Assembly: GCA_029204225.1 (NCBI GenBank)
Contig: CM055097.1
Location: forward strand, 73,153,716 to 73,217,715
Direction: 5' to 3'
DNA length: 64,000 nt
From: Diphasiastrum complanatum
Lineage: Eukaryota > Streptophyta > Lycopodiopsida > Lycopodiales > Lycopodiaceae
In this document: positions 45,064 through 60,003 of the stretch, in pieces
How positions within the stretch are numbered: the stretch's first letter is position 1
Layout of the letters: each line of letters opens with the position of its first letter
The notes under the pieces: model-generated
Database searches by the model: none
What the model saw: the letters and a program-made list of their open reading frames with translations, nothing else
What the model was told of the DNA's origin: nothing
Position numbers and translations under genes: made by a program

Positions 45064-45154
45064 ATGTCTTTTTGCATGAAACATCTGATTCTTTTTGCTG
45101 ATCCAGCGTCTGCTGCTGCTGTTACTCTCATCATCGGCATCACCACCATCCATG
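45064..45154 (+). other. Probable first exon of the SWIB gene, with an in-frame upstream ATG
   Basis: A good splice donor, CATG|GTAAGT, lies at 45154/45155, and an acceptor CTTGCAG|AGCAA at 45615/45616, five bases before the conserved ATG at 45621. Splicing them keeps an ATG at 45064 in frame, adding 32 residues (MSFCMKHLILFADPASAAAV...). Without that start it is simply 5' UTR. Family members usually begin at the MV-x-D-x-E-L position, i.e. 45621. Confidence 0.5.
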
Positions 45155-45620
45155 GTAAGTTCCCTGCTTCTGATATTCCGGACTCTCTTTTGATCCTTTC
45201 AGCAGAAGTTGTTCTTTCACTTGTATGTTTTTTGCCTTCAATCCTTATTGTTTGGTATGTTTTCCGAGATCATACTTCAGCCTCCTTATCCATTGAATTT
45301 TTGTCTAGTAATTTACATACTGCTCTCTTCAAAAATGGGGATTTTTGGTTTTCCACTATGCTGTGATCTGTGTTTCAAGTAAGGGGTTATGAACTCAAAT
45401 ACTGATGTGGGTCATCATTGCTTAGACAAAGCCAGACATTTTTGAAAGGATGTGCAGAGATCAGCCTTTTGTAGTTGAAAAAGGGTTTGTATAGATAACT
45501 ACCCTAGACCTTTTTAGTGACCTTATCTTCCAGTATTGTATGCTGAATTGGATGTGACTTGGGTTTGCTTTTGCAGATATCCAGCTAGCAGATCTTTGAG
45601 CCTGTGATCTTGCAGAGCAA

Positions 45621-48600
45621 ATGGTGACAGATGAAGAGCTCATCAGGCACCTTGTAGTGGTGTTGAAGAACGCTGACCTCACTAACACCACAGTAGCTCT
45701 CATTCGCGAGCAGCTGGAGCAGCGCCTTAATGTGGACCTTTCAGACAGAAAGGCCTTCATTCGCCAGCAGGTGGATTATTACCTTCAGGAGCAGCAAGAA
45801 AATGGCGGTAATTTTAGGGGGTTTGGAGGCCCTGGTGCTGCAGATGTCGATGAGGCAGAACACAATGGCGAGTATCTGCAAGAAGATGAAGGAGCAGAAC
45901 AGCACGATACTGAATTGGAGCAGTTTAGGGAAAATATTGAGTTAGCCATAGAGGAGAGGTACGCTATGAACCTACTATGTGATGTCACTTCTTGTTCAAA
46001 TACTACGTCAGGGCAGATTCTCTTTGTTTCAATGCAGTGATTGGATCTTAAGCTGATAGGGGCTAGGCTTTTGCCCTGCGCTGTTTTGTAACGATTGTGG
46101 AACAAAAATTAGCTACTTTTAGATGCTAAACGACTCCAGTTACAGCTCTGATAACAAATTGCAAAAGTATGTCTGAATCAGCCATCAATGATGCAAGTCA
46201 TCATTGCCCTGTGTTTTTCCTACAAGTTACCTACTATTGCTTCTGTAAAAGTACATCAGATTCTGATGTCTAGGCTCAACAGGGACATCACATACATAGT
46301 TGAAGTAGGTCCATGCTATATTTTTTCAAATCTTGTAGCCCCATGTGCACATTAGTGGAAGGGAACTCCAGACCTAGAGGAAGCATGAATCACAAGACCG
46401 TTATTGACTGGCTCAATGCTGTAAATTACGATTGTTTGGAAATTGGAATGCACTGTTTCTGGAACTGACTATTCTGCATTTTGTATTTTATATGACTTAT
46501 TATTACTTTCTGTGAAAGCAATTTCAATCATATCAACTTCCACTTGCTCTTCAAAGCATTAGAAAAATCACATGACCTTAAAATTATCCAGCATGATAGT
46601 GTTGTCTATTATAAGGCTAATAATAGAAAGCGATTCAAAGTAAAATCTGACGACAGTTGAAGCTCGAACTTTTTATACTTATGATGTCGCAAGTCATATC
46701 TTTACTATTTTTCTGCATACAAGTGAATGCCTTGTCGTATCAGACATGTTTTAAATTGCTATTGGAGAGAAGATGAAGCCAACTATAGCTACAAGTAGTG
46801 CGTGTGATAAAAACTTGTTCATGGCATTATAAATTATATGATGATTACACGTGCAGTTTTGTTGAAAAAAGTTTTAGTCCTCATATAAGTCATACTCGGA
46901 TAATTTTGTGACTCATGCTCACATTGGTTGCTGTATTTGGAATAAAAATAGTCTCTGTATCATTTCTTATGGAATTTCATTTTTTTATTGTTTGTGTGAT
47001 AGAATTTTGTGTTAAGATTCTCAATTACAAATTCTTAGTCAAATTGTTTAACTTTCATACTATATTCTTTTTTGCGGCAAGAGGCTGCTATTGATCTTTG
47101 ACGAAAATTTATCTCTTGTGAACATGGAAATATCTTCAGGCTTTGAGTTGCACCGATTATTGTCACAATGAGGTAGCTCTTTATATATTTACCCAAATGC
47201 CTATGGGTGTAGTGGCCTAAAAGTCTTCTACACTGTCAGAATTTCATCTTCTTGATCTTGTCCTATGCGGCTGTAAAATTTTCGATTGGCATTCAATAGC
47301 GATTGTCATTCAACCAGTTTGTTTTTACGCTGGTTTACAATTTTTTTTAGCATTTCTTTCTTCTTTTGAGCCATTTATGTAATCGACTACTATTAGGTGG
47401 AGTACATCATGCTGAATTTATTTATTGGTGTTCCAGTTCTTCAACTGAGAAAAAGAAGAGAAGAGGTGGCTTAAATAAGGGCTGTCAATTGTCCCCAGAG
47501 CTACAGGCTATTATTGGTGAACCTATACTGCCAAGAACTCAGGTAAATTTATCTAAATTATTATCATACATTGCTAAAATATTGCTAAGTCTGATGTTTA
47601 CAGCTCTTTAAGAACTTTTAAGATTCCATTTCAGTTATTGTGATTGTGCATAGGTGGTCAAACAACTCTGGGTCTACATCCGCAAACACAACTTGCAAGA
47701 CCCAGAAAACAAACGGAGGATTATTTGCAATGATGCATTGCGCACTCTGTTTGGGACTGATTCAACTGACATGTTCAAAATGAACAAGCTTTTGTCAAAG
47801 CACATTTGGTCAATTCATAGTGCTGAAGGCGAGACAGCCAATCAACTCAAACTACATATATGGGCTTAGTTGGACCTTCTTGTCATTTTTGTGAGTATAA
47901 TTACTGGTCTTTACATGTTTTAATCATACTTTGTCATCTATAGGGGAAAAGGACGCTGAACCAAAGCCCAAAAAACAAAAGACAGAAAAGGAGGAGGGTG
48001 GCAAAGGGAAAAACTCGGCATTTCTTGCACCCCATCCCATTTCAGACGCACTCCAAAAGTTTTTTGGAACAGGCGAAAATCAGGTGTCACGTGCAGAGGT
48101 GGTAAAGAGGCTATGGGAGTACATAAAGGAACGTCAGTTACAGGTACTTTTGCTGCAGGTTCCAAGCATAGTACCTTCTAACTTTCACATTTCTTGATGT
48201 GTAATTGGCGTGCTAACATTGTTTTGAACTGTATGTATAACCAAGTTCCAAACCATCGGTGCCAGATACACTTAGTTTTGCTTGAGATATTTGGAAGCAA
48301 TTTGTTGCAACTTACATAGTGGAGAGTGATGGCTCATACTAAAAAATATGGAATTTCAAGATGCAATTCTTATTGGCGATGAGACGAGACTTGTAAGTGA
48401 GAGAGAACTAAAATGTTGGTCGAAGATAAAAGGGACCCAAAAATTTGTGGGACATAAAAATCTATTTTCGAAGCTGCTAATGTACCTAGGTTGATGCATC
48501 TAAGTATGGAGGCTGGAGAATCCATAACTGATTGTTTGGCAAAAGGTAAGGATGTCCAACATCAATCAAAGATGCAGGTGAGTAAATCCTTGATGTTAAC

Positions 48601-51600
48601 TTTGTGTGAGCAGTGCTTAATGGCTCGTAGTTAGCATCATAGTTGCAGCGAATCTCGATTCGCTGGGTCTGCGATTCGCGGGTCGCGATTCTGCGAATCG
48701 CGATTCGCGATTCGCGATTCGCGACCCAGAATCGCAAAAAAAAAAAAAAAAAAAAAAATTTCTTTTGGAAAAATAGCTTATTGCTGAAATTTTTTTAGGG
48801 GATCAATGGTCAAACCACCGTTTTGCCTCTCAGAAGTGCAGTAGATGAGGCACAAACAGATCTTATTTTCAGTAGCTATCCGGTTGTCATTTGCTTTGGT
48901 TTTCAGTAAATGTTAATGCTATAGTTTGGACTATCAACTGTATGGATGATGATCACTTTCGCAATTGGTTCACTGGAGATGTGAGTGCAATGTACATACA
49001 GTTGAGGGCATAAATATTGGGCCCTTCTCGGCGCGCATTTGGACCCCATTTTTATCTACAGGGGGGCGGTGGCATTTTTATCTACAATGTCTATATAGCA
49101 AGAAGCTCTAGGGGGTTCGGGGGACAGTAGCCCCCCGGGAAACGGGGGGTTCGGGGGGCAGAAGCCCCCCGAGAAACAGGGGGTTCGGGGGGCGGTAGCC
49201 CCCTGGTGGGGGTTTGGGGGGTTGGTAAGGCCTCTTCATGATTTGGCCTTCCAACTCCCCGAGTGAAAACACACTTTTTGGTGTTTCGCACCCGAAACAG
49301 TCAGCAAACTACACAATCATAATCCCCTCGATCAGAGCTTTCATCTGATACCCATATTGCCTAAAAAAATTTCAAAAAAAAAAAAAAAAATCGATTCTGG
49401 GAAAATCGCGAATCGGAATCGCGATTCGGGAATCGCGCTGCAACTATGGTTAGCATATCGAGTCTTTCTTATGCCTTTGGTTGTATGAGAGGGACGATGT
49501 AATCTCAAGCCGCTCAATGGCCAATTACTACATGAAGTGAGCATAGTTTATGACCTTCCTAGCATTAAAAGATTATCTAGAGCAGGCTTTTACATCAAAA
49601 GGCAAGCAATCTCAAAGGAGAAGAAGAAGAAGCTTTATTAACGTCTTTTCCATGCCAAAAGGCGTATAAGACGAACGAGTACATCAGATATAGTGGAACC
49701 AAGACGGAGCAATGCCGTCAATTTTTTTGGAGAGGAGATGGCCAACAAGGCAAGGGGAGCAGCATGAGCACAAGACCTGCAAAGGAGGTGGAGCAACAAT
49801 CATCCAAACTGGAAATCATTAATCATCCTAACAATAGCAACAACACATCCTTGACCACTCCCAAGTGTCAAGGTAATGGTAATTATTGTGGTAAGTTTGA
49901 CCATTTTGCCTTATAGTGTCAAAAGACAAAATTATTTGATAAAAGGTAGTCTAGAATTTTTTGACAGAATCACTAGTGTTTTATAACTTTGATGAACGTG
50001 AAAGGATGTTTTATATGTTGTTGGCTTGCCAAAGCGTCTCCTTTTTATTGGGGTCACTACAAAACAAAAATTGAAAGTTGAGTTCAATGAAACTAAATGT
50101 ATGGTCAAAGAAGTGACTAACAATTTCAAAGTAGATCAAGTCATTAAGTGGAGGTTAATTTGTACAGATTGCATGTCACCACTTAAAAGAACATGCACAG
50201 CATCCAGCTATGAAGTTGCAGGCAAAACTTTTGCTCGAGTGCCATGGGCACTTGAACTACCAACGAAGGTTTGCTGATGTTAAAAAACCATCAGCTTCCC
50301 TGTATGGAAATTCAGTCTTGAAGTGTCTGAAGCGTATATGGCAGGAGAACACCATAGGCATAAATTTTTCAAAGGTGGGGTGTATGGATTGAAATTGGAG
50401 CTGGTACACTTTGAGTTGTTTGGCCATACTCAAATTATGTCTCTAGGGGAAACATGTACTTGATGACATTTCTAGTTATTTCATGAAACGAAAGACAAAA
50501 GCCCAAAAGTACAAGGCCTCGATAGAACTTCAAACAAAGAATAAGATGAGGGATGAAGATGTGACAAAGGTGGTGAATATATATTTTGGATGAGTTTATG
50601 AACTTCCGTAAAATAGTATACGCAGACAATTCGCCACACCTTACTTTATTTATGAGATACTTCCCTTACACAGTTAGATGTATAAAGAAGATCTGCCACA
50701 CACAACACAGTGACACACCTCAACAAAATGGAGCTGTTGGATAAGAAAGAGTACAATAATGGAAAGTGAATGGAGTATGATGAGGGAGCTGAATTTGTAA
50801 GTACAAGACTCTGTTCAATGAAGATGAGTCCAATGAAAGCAGTTGAAAGTAAAGCACTGGAAAAAAGCCTTCACTCCTATAAAGCCAAAGTAAACCATAT
50901 GCTCATGGACCTGCAAAATATAGAATGTGCGCCAGAATCTAAAATTCCAAACATTTTGCTCAACTTTGTCCTTGTTTTTTTACAAAAGAATGTACACAGT
51001 TGAAATATTGCAACAACCAGAGCTACATACAAGCTTGTGAAGAATTCTTTGTTCAACGCCAAGGCTGAAGCATATTAAGTTGGATCAACTTTTTATACCT
51101 GAGAAGCTCTAGAGTGGAGAACTTGAGCTGCCGTGTCATGATACAGATAATCGACTTTCTCACATATTTGCGAAAGCACTGCTAAGGGAGAAATCTGATT
51201 TTGAGATTTGCTAAAAGTAACATAAAATTGGTCCTTACAAAGACCAATGTCTACTCCTTATGGCTCAATGATATGTAAACGTTTGTAATATTTAGCATTG
51301 AGATCATCTATGTACATGACAAAATCAGATGATCTTATCATTACTTGTAACCTACGGGGGCAAGCTAGATAGTTCAGTTGCAGACCTCCTTGGGCCCAAT
51401 AAAGAGAATGGACCTTCTATTGACCCAGGTAGTAAGGAGGTGGGGGAAAAATCTATCCACTATCTGCTACCACCCACCCCAAAAAAGAACAGGTGTGACT
51501 GAGCTAATTGCATGGTGGTTTAAGGGAGCTTGGCATCTACATCAGCTGTGAGAAAGTCCAACTAGGTAGGACATGCCGTATATGTACTTTCATTTATCAA

Positions 51601-52600
51601 TAAAGCTTGTCTAAGACATTTAATTCTTGTTCAGTATTATTCCTGTTTGTACATCTTGTTATTGTTCCATGTCACCATAACACATGTTGCATATTTGCAT
51701 CTCAAATTTTCCTATAGTTGGTATGTCCTAGCCTCTTTTAAGCTTTCTCGCAAGGATCATTAAGAAGGGATAGTATTCAGTTGCTAACAAGATGCCTTTC
51801 CTTTTCTCTTTAGTCCGAGCTTTCATCATGACTGAATCTGCCGTTTACCCCCCAGAGTAGTGACAGAAACTCAGCATGCTGGTCTTTGTACAAATGTATG
51901 AAAGCTAATGTGGACATATGTTTGTGCATGTGACATGCACTGATGGAGTTGATGATATAATTCTCTGAGGGTGGAATCAATCAGGTTAAAGATTTCATGC
52001 CTTCTTCGTTATTTCGGGTACTTTCCTGGACATGACGTTGATATGTTTTTCTCTAACTTTTGCTGATAAGTCTTTCATAGTTTTTGAAATCAACAAATTC
52101 ATCAGATGTTGCTCTCAAGTGATTCATTGTAATACTTGAGCAGTTGGAGTTGGTGAACATGTCAAAATATTATTTTTCAGCTATTTATGTATGTTGATCG
52201 TTGTTGGAAAAAGCACGGTAAAGTTTTATGGTCACTTGTGAGCAAATCTAAGCACTCAGATATATGCATTCAAGATGGTTCATGTATTTGTAAGAGCACG
52301 CAGCACATATTGACAACGTACTTTTTTTTTTGTTGTGGAAGCGGGGATATTAATAAATTTGCAATCTAGGGGCATGATTTGCCCGCCTTTATAATGAGAA
52401 TGCCTCTACAAGTGAAAATGAAAGACCTGATATAAGTAGTGCATTTTGCTGCTGCTTACCATTGATTTTACAACATTCAGGATCCTGCTGACAAAAAGAG
52501 GATAATATGCGACAATAAGCTGCAAGAGTTGTTTGAATGTGACAATTTTGTAGGCTTCAGTATGACAAAGCTCCTATCTCCGCACTTTGTAAAAGAGTGA
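45621..52600 (+). CDS. DEK_C plus double SWIB/MDM2 domain protein, five coding exons, 312 aa
   Basis: Nuclear protein of the plant SWIB (BAF60b/UAF30-like) family, thought to act in chromatin remodelling or RNA polymerase I transcription. Exons: 45621-45958, 47437-47542, 47654-47828, 47944-48143, 52481-52600. They sum to 313 codons and all phases agree. The DEK_C domain covers residues 1-55 (MVTDEELIRHLVVVLKNADL, LSDRKAFIRQQVDYYL). An acidic linker follows. SWIB domain 1 is at about 127-200 (VVKQLWVYIRKHNLQDPENK), a Lys-rich linker EPKPKKQKTEKEEGGKGK could be an NLS, and SWIB domain 2 is at about 232-312 (EVVKRLWEYIKERQLQ | DPADKKRIICDNKLQELF). Exon 3 ends at AAG|GCGAGA, a GC donor. The last intron is 4.3 kb and full of transposons. 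It ends ..SPHFVKE-stop. Confidence 0.93.
48638..49448 (+). mobile_element. Non-autonomous hAT-type transposon, 811 bp, with 8-bp target duplication
   Basis: Terminal inverted repeats CATAGTTGCAGCG (48638-48650) and CGCTGCAACTATG (49436-49448). It is flanked by a perfect direct 8-bp repeat GTTAGCAT at 48630-48637 and 49449-49456, the size typical of hAT insertions. Both ends carry iterated CGATTCGCGAATCG-like words and an A run, as in plant hAT-derived MITEs. There is no transposase. It sits in the last intron of the SWIB gene and must be spliced out. Confidence 0.88.
49111..49215. repeat. 34-bp tandem repeat, G/C-run rich, inside the hAT element
   Basis: Units beginning GGGGGTTCGG start at 49111, 49145 and 49179, then decay. 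Each unit has a G run, then AGCCCCCC, so it can self-pair. Strong G-quadruplex or hairpin potential. Confidence 0.9.
49760..51220 (+). pseudogene. Decayed Copia remnant in the last SWIB intron
   Basis: Scattered matches in element order: a knuckle-like CGKFDHFA near 49890; KLKVEFNETKCMVKEVTNNF near 50060-50120, the post-protease region; LELVHFELFGHTQ near 50395-50435, resembling the integrase start; HSDTPQQNGAVG near 50705-50740, with the Glu box lost; and an RNase H end, SHIFAKALLREKSDFE, near 51155-51210. RT is almost absent. Many stops and frameshifts make this an old insertion. Confidence 0.6.
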
Positions 52601-55600
52601 CAGGTAAAACACATCACATCAAGAAATGAATAAGTTTTTGTGTGAAGCGCATCTTGTCAAAATTTCCTTCTTTGAACCTGATAGTTTGATGAATTTTTAG
52701 CAGGTTCTTTCACTCTTCACTTGCTCAGATAGATGATTCTATGATTGCTTGCTTTTTTTGCAATGCAGTGATTTGAGTACTTCTCAATCCTCGATGATTA
52801 GAGTTTTTTGGAAAGGATGCAGCACAGGAGACGTACCATGTACTTTGAAGTTATGTTGAATGTGATTTGACATCTTCCAAGTGGAACATAGCTCCTGTAA
52901 CTTTCTGTCAGCCCTAACAAGCCTGTTCTGATATTTGAGAGGGAAATTGAATATTTGCACCTTGGGGACAAAAGTTTCTGCAGTCAGGGCTAGAATTGTA
53001 CTTTCCAATAGTTCTAATGTCGATAACAAGTTCTTTTGTATTTCACAGACTCAACTGTACTATTTTTCAATTGCTGCCTTTTGAGAACTTGTTTATGAGC
53101 AGATTTATTTCACCAAGAGACGGAGGCTTACAAGCTTCACCATATAATGTTTTGGTTTTAACTTAAAGGTTGCTTGAGCCATTGGATTCTCTGGTTACTG
53201 GTAAAAACTTTTTGCTTAAAATTCTTGATATTTCCAGCTATATGTTCTTTGCTGTTGTGCTATTACTCAAGCTAGAAATGATCAAATTGTAATTCATGCT
53301 CTCAGTTGTCAAATGGAATTTAACAGAGTCCTGATGTCTCAGTGAATTCTGGGAGAATCAGAAGCCATTGATAACAGTTAATATCATTGGTTTCAGTTAA
53401 CAATGCATATGTAGATAGTATCTGTATTTATATTGGCAGAGCAGATGCTTGGCTACATTTTTGGCATAAATTGAATTTAGGATAATGTTTACAGGTCCAG
53501 TATCTACTGTGATCTCCTATCTTGCAGCCAATATGTAATGTACTTTAATGGATGCTCCTTCAACCTTCTAGGAGCACAAAATATCTAGTACACCGCTATG
53601 TTTGGTACATGGTAGACAAGCAAATTTGAAACTTTTGGCTCTGATAACCAGGAGTCATGCAACTCTCCCATCTTTTGCTATTGGACAACCTTAATTGTAC
53701 GTTATTTCCTTGTTTTTGTCAAAACAGTTGCTGGTTGCATCAAAATATAGCTGGCATGTGGTTAAACACAACCATGCTTTGGGCCTCCCTTGATGAAATA
53801 AACACCAACTTTGTCTCGTCTGTTCCTTTGGTCAAAGTTCTGAATAGCATCTTTGATCACAGTTTCAAATGGAGGAATATTCAAGAGGGGTGTTTCTGGG
53901 AGGGGACTTCTTACCTGGCATAAAATCCGAGGCCCCGCAACTTGTTTTGAAATTTTTACATAAAATGGATCAGACAAATGAATGAAAGGTGAGTGGGATT
54001 GTTCTCAAATTGTTTAGTATTGTGGAGAAAGAAGTCTGAAATACAAATATTTTTAGGTTTTTACGTAGTATGTGAAGCTGGACCTGCTTGAGACTTTTGA
54101 AGCTGCAGATCTTAATCTGTTGTAAGTTGGAAAGTTTTATATGGTAAGTTGCTATTTAGTACTCAACTGAAGGTTCTCTCCCCTTGCTGGCAGGTCTTTC
54201 TGGAACAGATTCAAAGTGTGGTGCTCTCACAGCTATTTTTTGGGGATATCCATTATTTTCCCTGTAATATTTGCTATTCATTTATTGTGTTTTTGGTGAT
54301 CGACACATTTCAAGATATTTTGGTACTTGGCCCTAATATAGTTTGAAATAATTTGTATATGTAACATTGCAGGAGGAAAGTAGATGGTGCTCTTCAAACT
54401 AACATTTTAAGGAATTTTGCCAACATTGCAAACGTGCACTTTATACAAAAGTTTAATAAAGAAGAGCTGTCCAGATAATCAAGTTAACAAAGATACAAGC
54501 CCGAGGTATTTATGTACAGTATCAGAGCAAAGTGTGGCTTTTGTTGAGCGAAAATTGGTGCCGCACTTTTGGAAATTGTATAAAGATGATAATATCGGCA
54601 TGTCCTTGTGAAAGGAGGATATTGAAGTTTACATTATAAGCAAGTCATTACAAAACTGGTGACACTCTAGGATTTTGTTTGCAAAAGGTTTTGTTCGCCA
54701 TATCCAAACAAGAATTATGAAGCCTTCTACCACTGACTATTTACAAAGCTTTGGTACTTGTCACAGGCACGAAAACTCATGGAGACACATTTAAATGATT
54801 TGAAAGCTCAATTTAAAGTTAATGGCAAGATGTTATCTACAAGAGCCAAGATTAGATATTAAACAAACTCACAATTCAAGCATCCTTGGTAGAAAATCAT
54901 TATTGAGCTCAAGTTTTGAGAGTAGTTCAAAGTGGTTAACTTTTGATGAGAGTTTGCTTTGAGACCCCATTGATAATGAATGAAATTTTTGCACTAGTCC
55001 TTTTCTTTATTTGAAGAAACTTTTAAAAATAGAACAAGTAGTAATTGAGATGTAAACCTCACATTGTTTTTTAGGTTTGCTCTTATAGTCGTAAGTTATC
55101 GTGATGATTCATTCAAAGCTTATGCATCTCTTTTGGTGGGTGAGTTCATAGTGAAAATTGCATTTTGTGCTTCTAAATTGCAAGATCTTTCCATTTTGCA
55201 ACGAGCATACCAAAGTTACATTTTTTTAGATCACGTTGTTCAAGTTTTGTTATAGTAAAAGTTTTCCATGTTATTAAGTGAAAATTCTGATTAAATCTAA
55301 AGATAGATGGCAATATGAACATTATTGATTGAATGTTACAATAGTTTTTGTTGTCAATGAGCTTACAATTTTTGTAGTTATTAGATAAATAATTTGTTAC
55401 TAATTATGCTTCAAAAAGACATTATTTGTTTCAAATTGGAAACATGGGTGTTTGACATAGATATGCTAGTTGCAAATCACCTTATGATGTAAATATTTTG
55501 TTTATCTAGAAAGTAATACTCTATCTAAACACACACCCATAAGCATCCACACCATTATCATTTGTATGAGTGCACAAGAAAGCTTCGATGCATTTGTTTG

Positions 55601-55927
55601 ATATTTTCATGTTTCCATTGATAAAATATGGGAAAATCCATTGGAGTACAAAGGAATGCATGTAAAAAATATGAAGGCCATAAAGCGAATTGAGACAATG
55701 TACAATAATTATAGCAAGGCAAAAATCTCACAAAGCAGTTGTTGATAGCTTACTGCTTGATGTAAGTCACTAGCTAAGATAGTTGCAAATTTAGGTAGTG
55801 CAAGAAGCTAAGAAGTAGCCGTTCTTGCAACTATGACATGTCGAAGCATTGCAACTGCTTAAATGCGTTGTAAACTCATGGTGGCACCACCATTGCTCTT
55901 AGTTGATGAAAAATGAACATTCAAGTG
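52601..55927. other. 3' flank of the SWIB gene, no further gene seen
   Basis: The first part should hold the SWIB 3' UTR. The rest is AT-rich, with short frames that match nothing I recognise. No clear repeat boundaries. Confidence 0.5.
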
Positions 55928-57234
55928 CTAAAGTTGAAAAATATGATGAGATGAAGTAGTAGACTTTTGAAATGGCACTCTATGTACTTTTGCCAATGCA
56001 CCTGCTTTAAAAGTCTTACCATCACTTGACATAGATTTGGATAAACCAATTGTCTTCTCCTTGATTATGGAAGGCGTGGATTTGTAGTTGGGATGGCCCA
56101 ACCTCTTATGCCAAAGCTCCTCTTTAGACATCTTACTCTTCGCCATCAAACCCAAAGTTAGCTCCATCATTAGCATCCAATTTAAAAAGCCTTCCAGATC
56201 TTGTCCCTCTTGCTATCACTTTGTTATCTATCTTTATCAAACAAGCATCCACACCAAAATCAACATGAAGACCATCATCAAATATGTAACCAACACTTGG
56301 AAGATATTTGGTGATATTTGGCACATAAAGCACACCATCTAGCTTTAAGATCTTGGTGGATCCTAGATTCTCTCAATCTTGCACTCATTATTGTTTGTAG
56401 TGTAAATGAACTTTCTAGAACCTTCATAAGATACTAGATGAGTGAAAAATTCTCTTTGGCTAGTCATATGGGAGCTAACACCACTATCTATCCACCAAGG
56501 GATTTCACCTTTAAAACTAGAAGAAGAGTAAATTGACATCATAACAAATTTCTCCTTTTCACTCTCCTCTCTCTCATTAGAAAGATTGACTTGCTTACTA
56601 GAAACAATATCTTTTTGAGGAATTTCGCAGCAAAAAATGTTATCATAATAGAAGCACTTTATCTTGGATTTATCCTTCTTGCACTTATTGATGGTGGTGA
56701 TGCATCATCACTTTCTTCCTTGAGTTTGTCCTTCTTAGAATGCATCTTCCTGGGCCTTGCCTTCCCGGGCCTTGCCCTTGCCTTTGCTTTTGCCTTTGCC
56801 TTGGGTGATAAATGTCTTCTCTTCCCCTTGCTTTGCCATGACTTGTCCTATCTTTGCAAGCTTGTGCTTCTATCTACTCTCCTCGACCACAAAGACCCCT
56901 TGTAGACTCTCCATGGATGGAAGCTTCTCTTGAATAACATAAGATTGGACAAGGTTAGAGAAATCCTCATTAAGATGGTTCAAAACAATTTGGACATGCT
57001 CTTCTAGATTGATAGCATTTCCTATGCATGCAAGCTTTCTATTATAATCCTTCACTCTCAACACATAGTTTTGGGCACTCTCTCCTTTGTTTTGAAAACT
57101 TTGGAGAATTTGGTTTCTCAAAGTGAAGCCTAGATGTATTCTTGAATTCATACATAGATTGCAAAGTATTTCAAGCCTCCTTCGCCGAGACGCAAGCTCC
57201 AATCTCTCTTAGGAGCTCACAAAAAACACCTTTG
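55928..57234 (-). pseudogene. Copia element E6: gag, knuckle remnant, protease, pre-integrase box
   Basis: Minus strand: gag from FCELLREIGACVSAKEA (57230) through NQILQSFQNKGESAQNYVLR and EKLPSMESLQGVFVVEESR; a damaged knuckle (CFYYDNIFCC) near 56640; protease WWIDSGVSSHMTSQREFF near 56500; NITKYLPSVGYIFDDGLHVD; and the ELWHKRLGHPNYKSTPSI box ending near 55930. Several frameshifts. The upstream gag codons are replaced by a microsatellite at 57237-57374. Integrase, RT and LTRs are not found. Confidence 0.85.
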
Positions 57235-57235
57235 T

Positions 57236-60003
<2,768 letters not shown>

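Noticed and set aside
48486-48737. 83-codon minus-strand frame
   Set aside because: It lies largely across the hAT terminal GATTCGCG repeats and reflects their periodicity.
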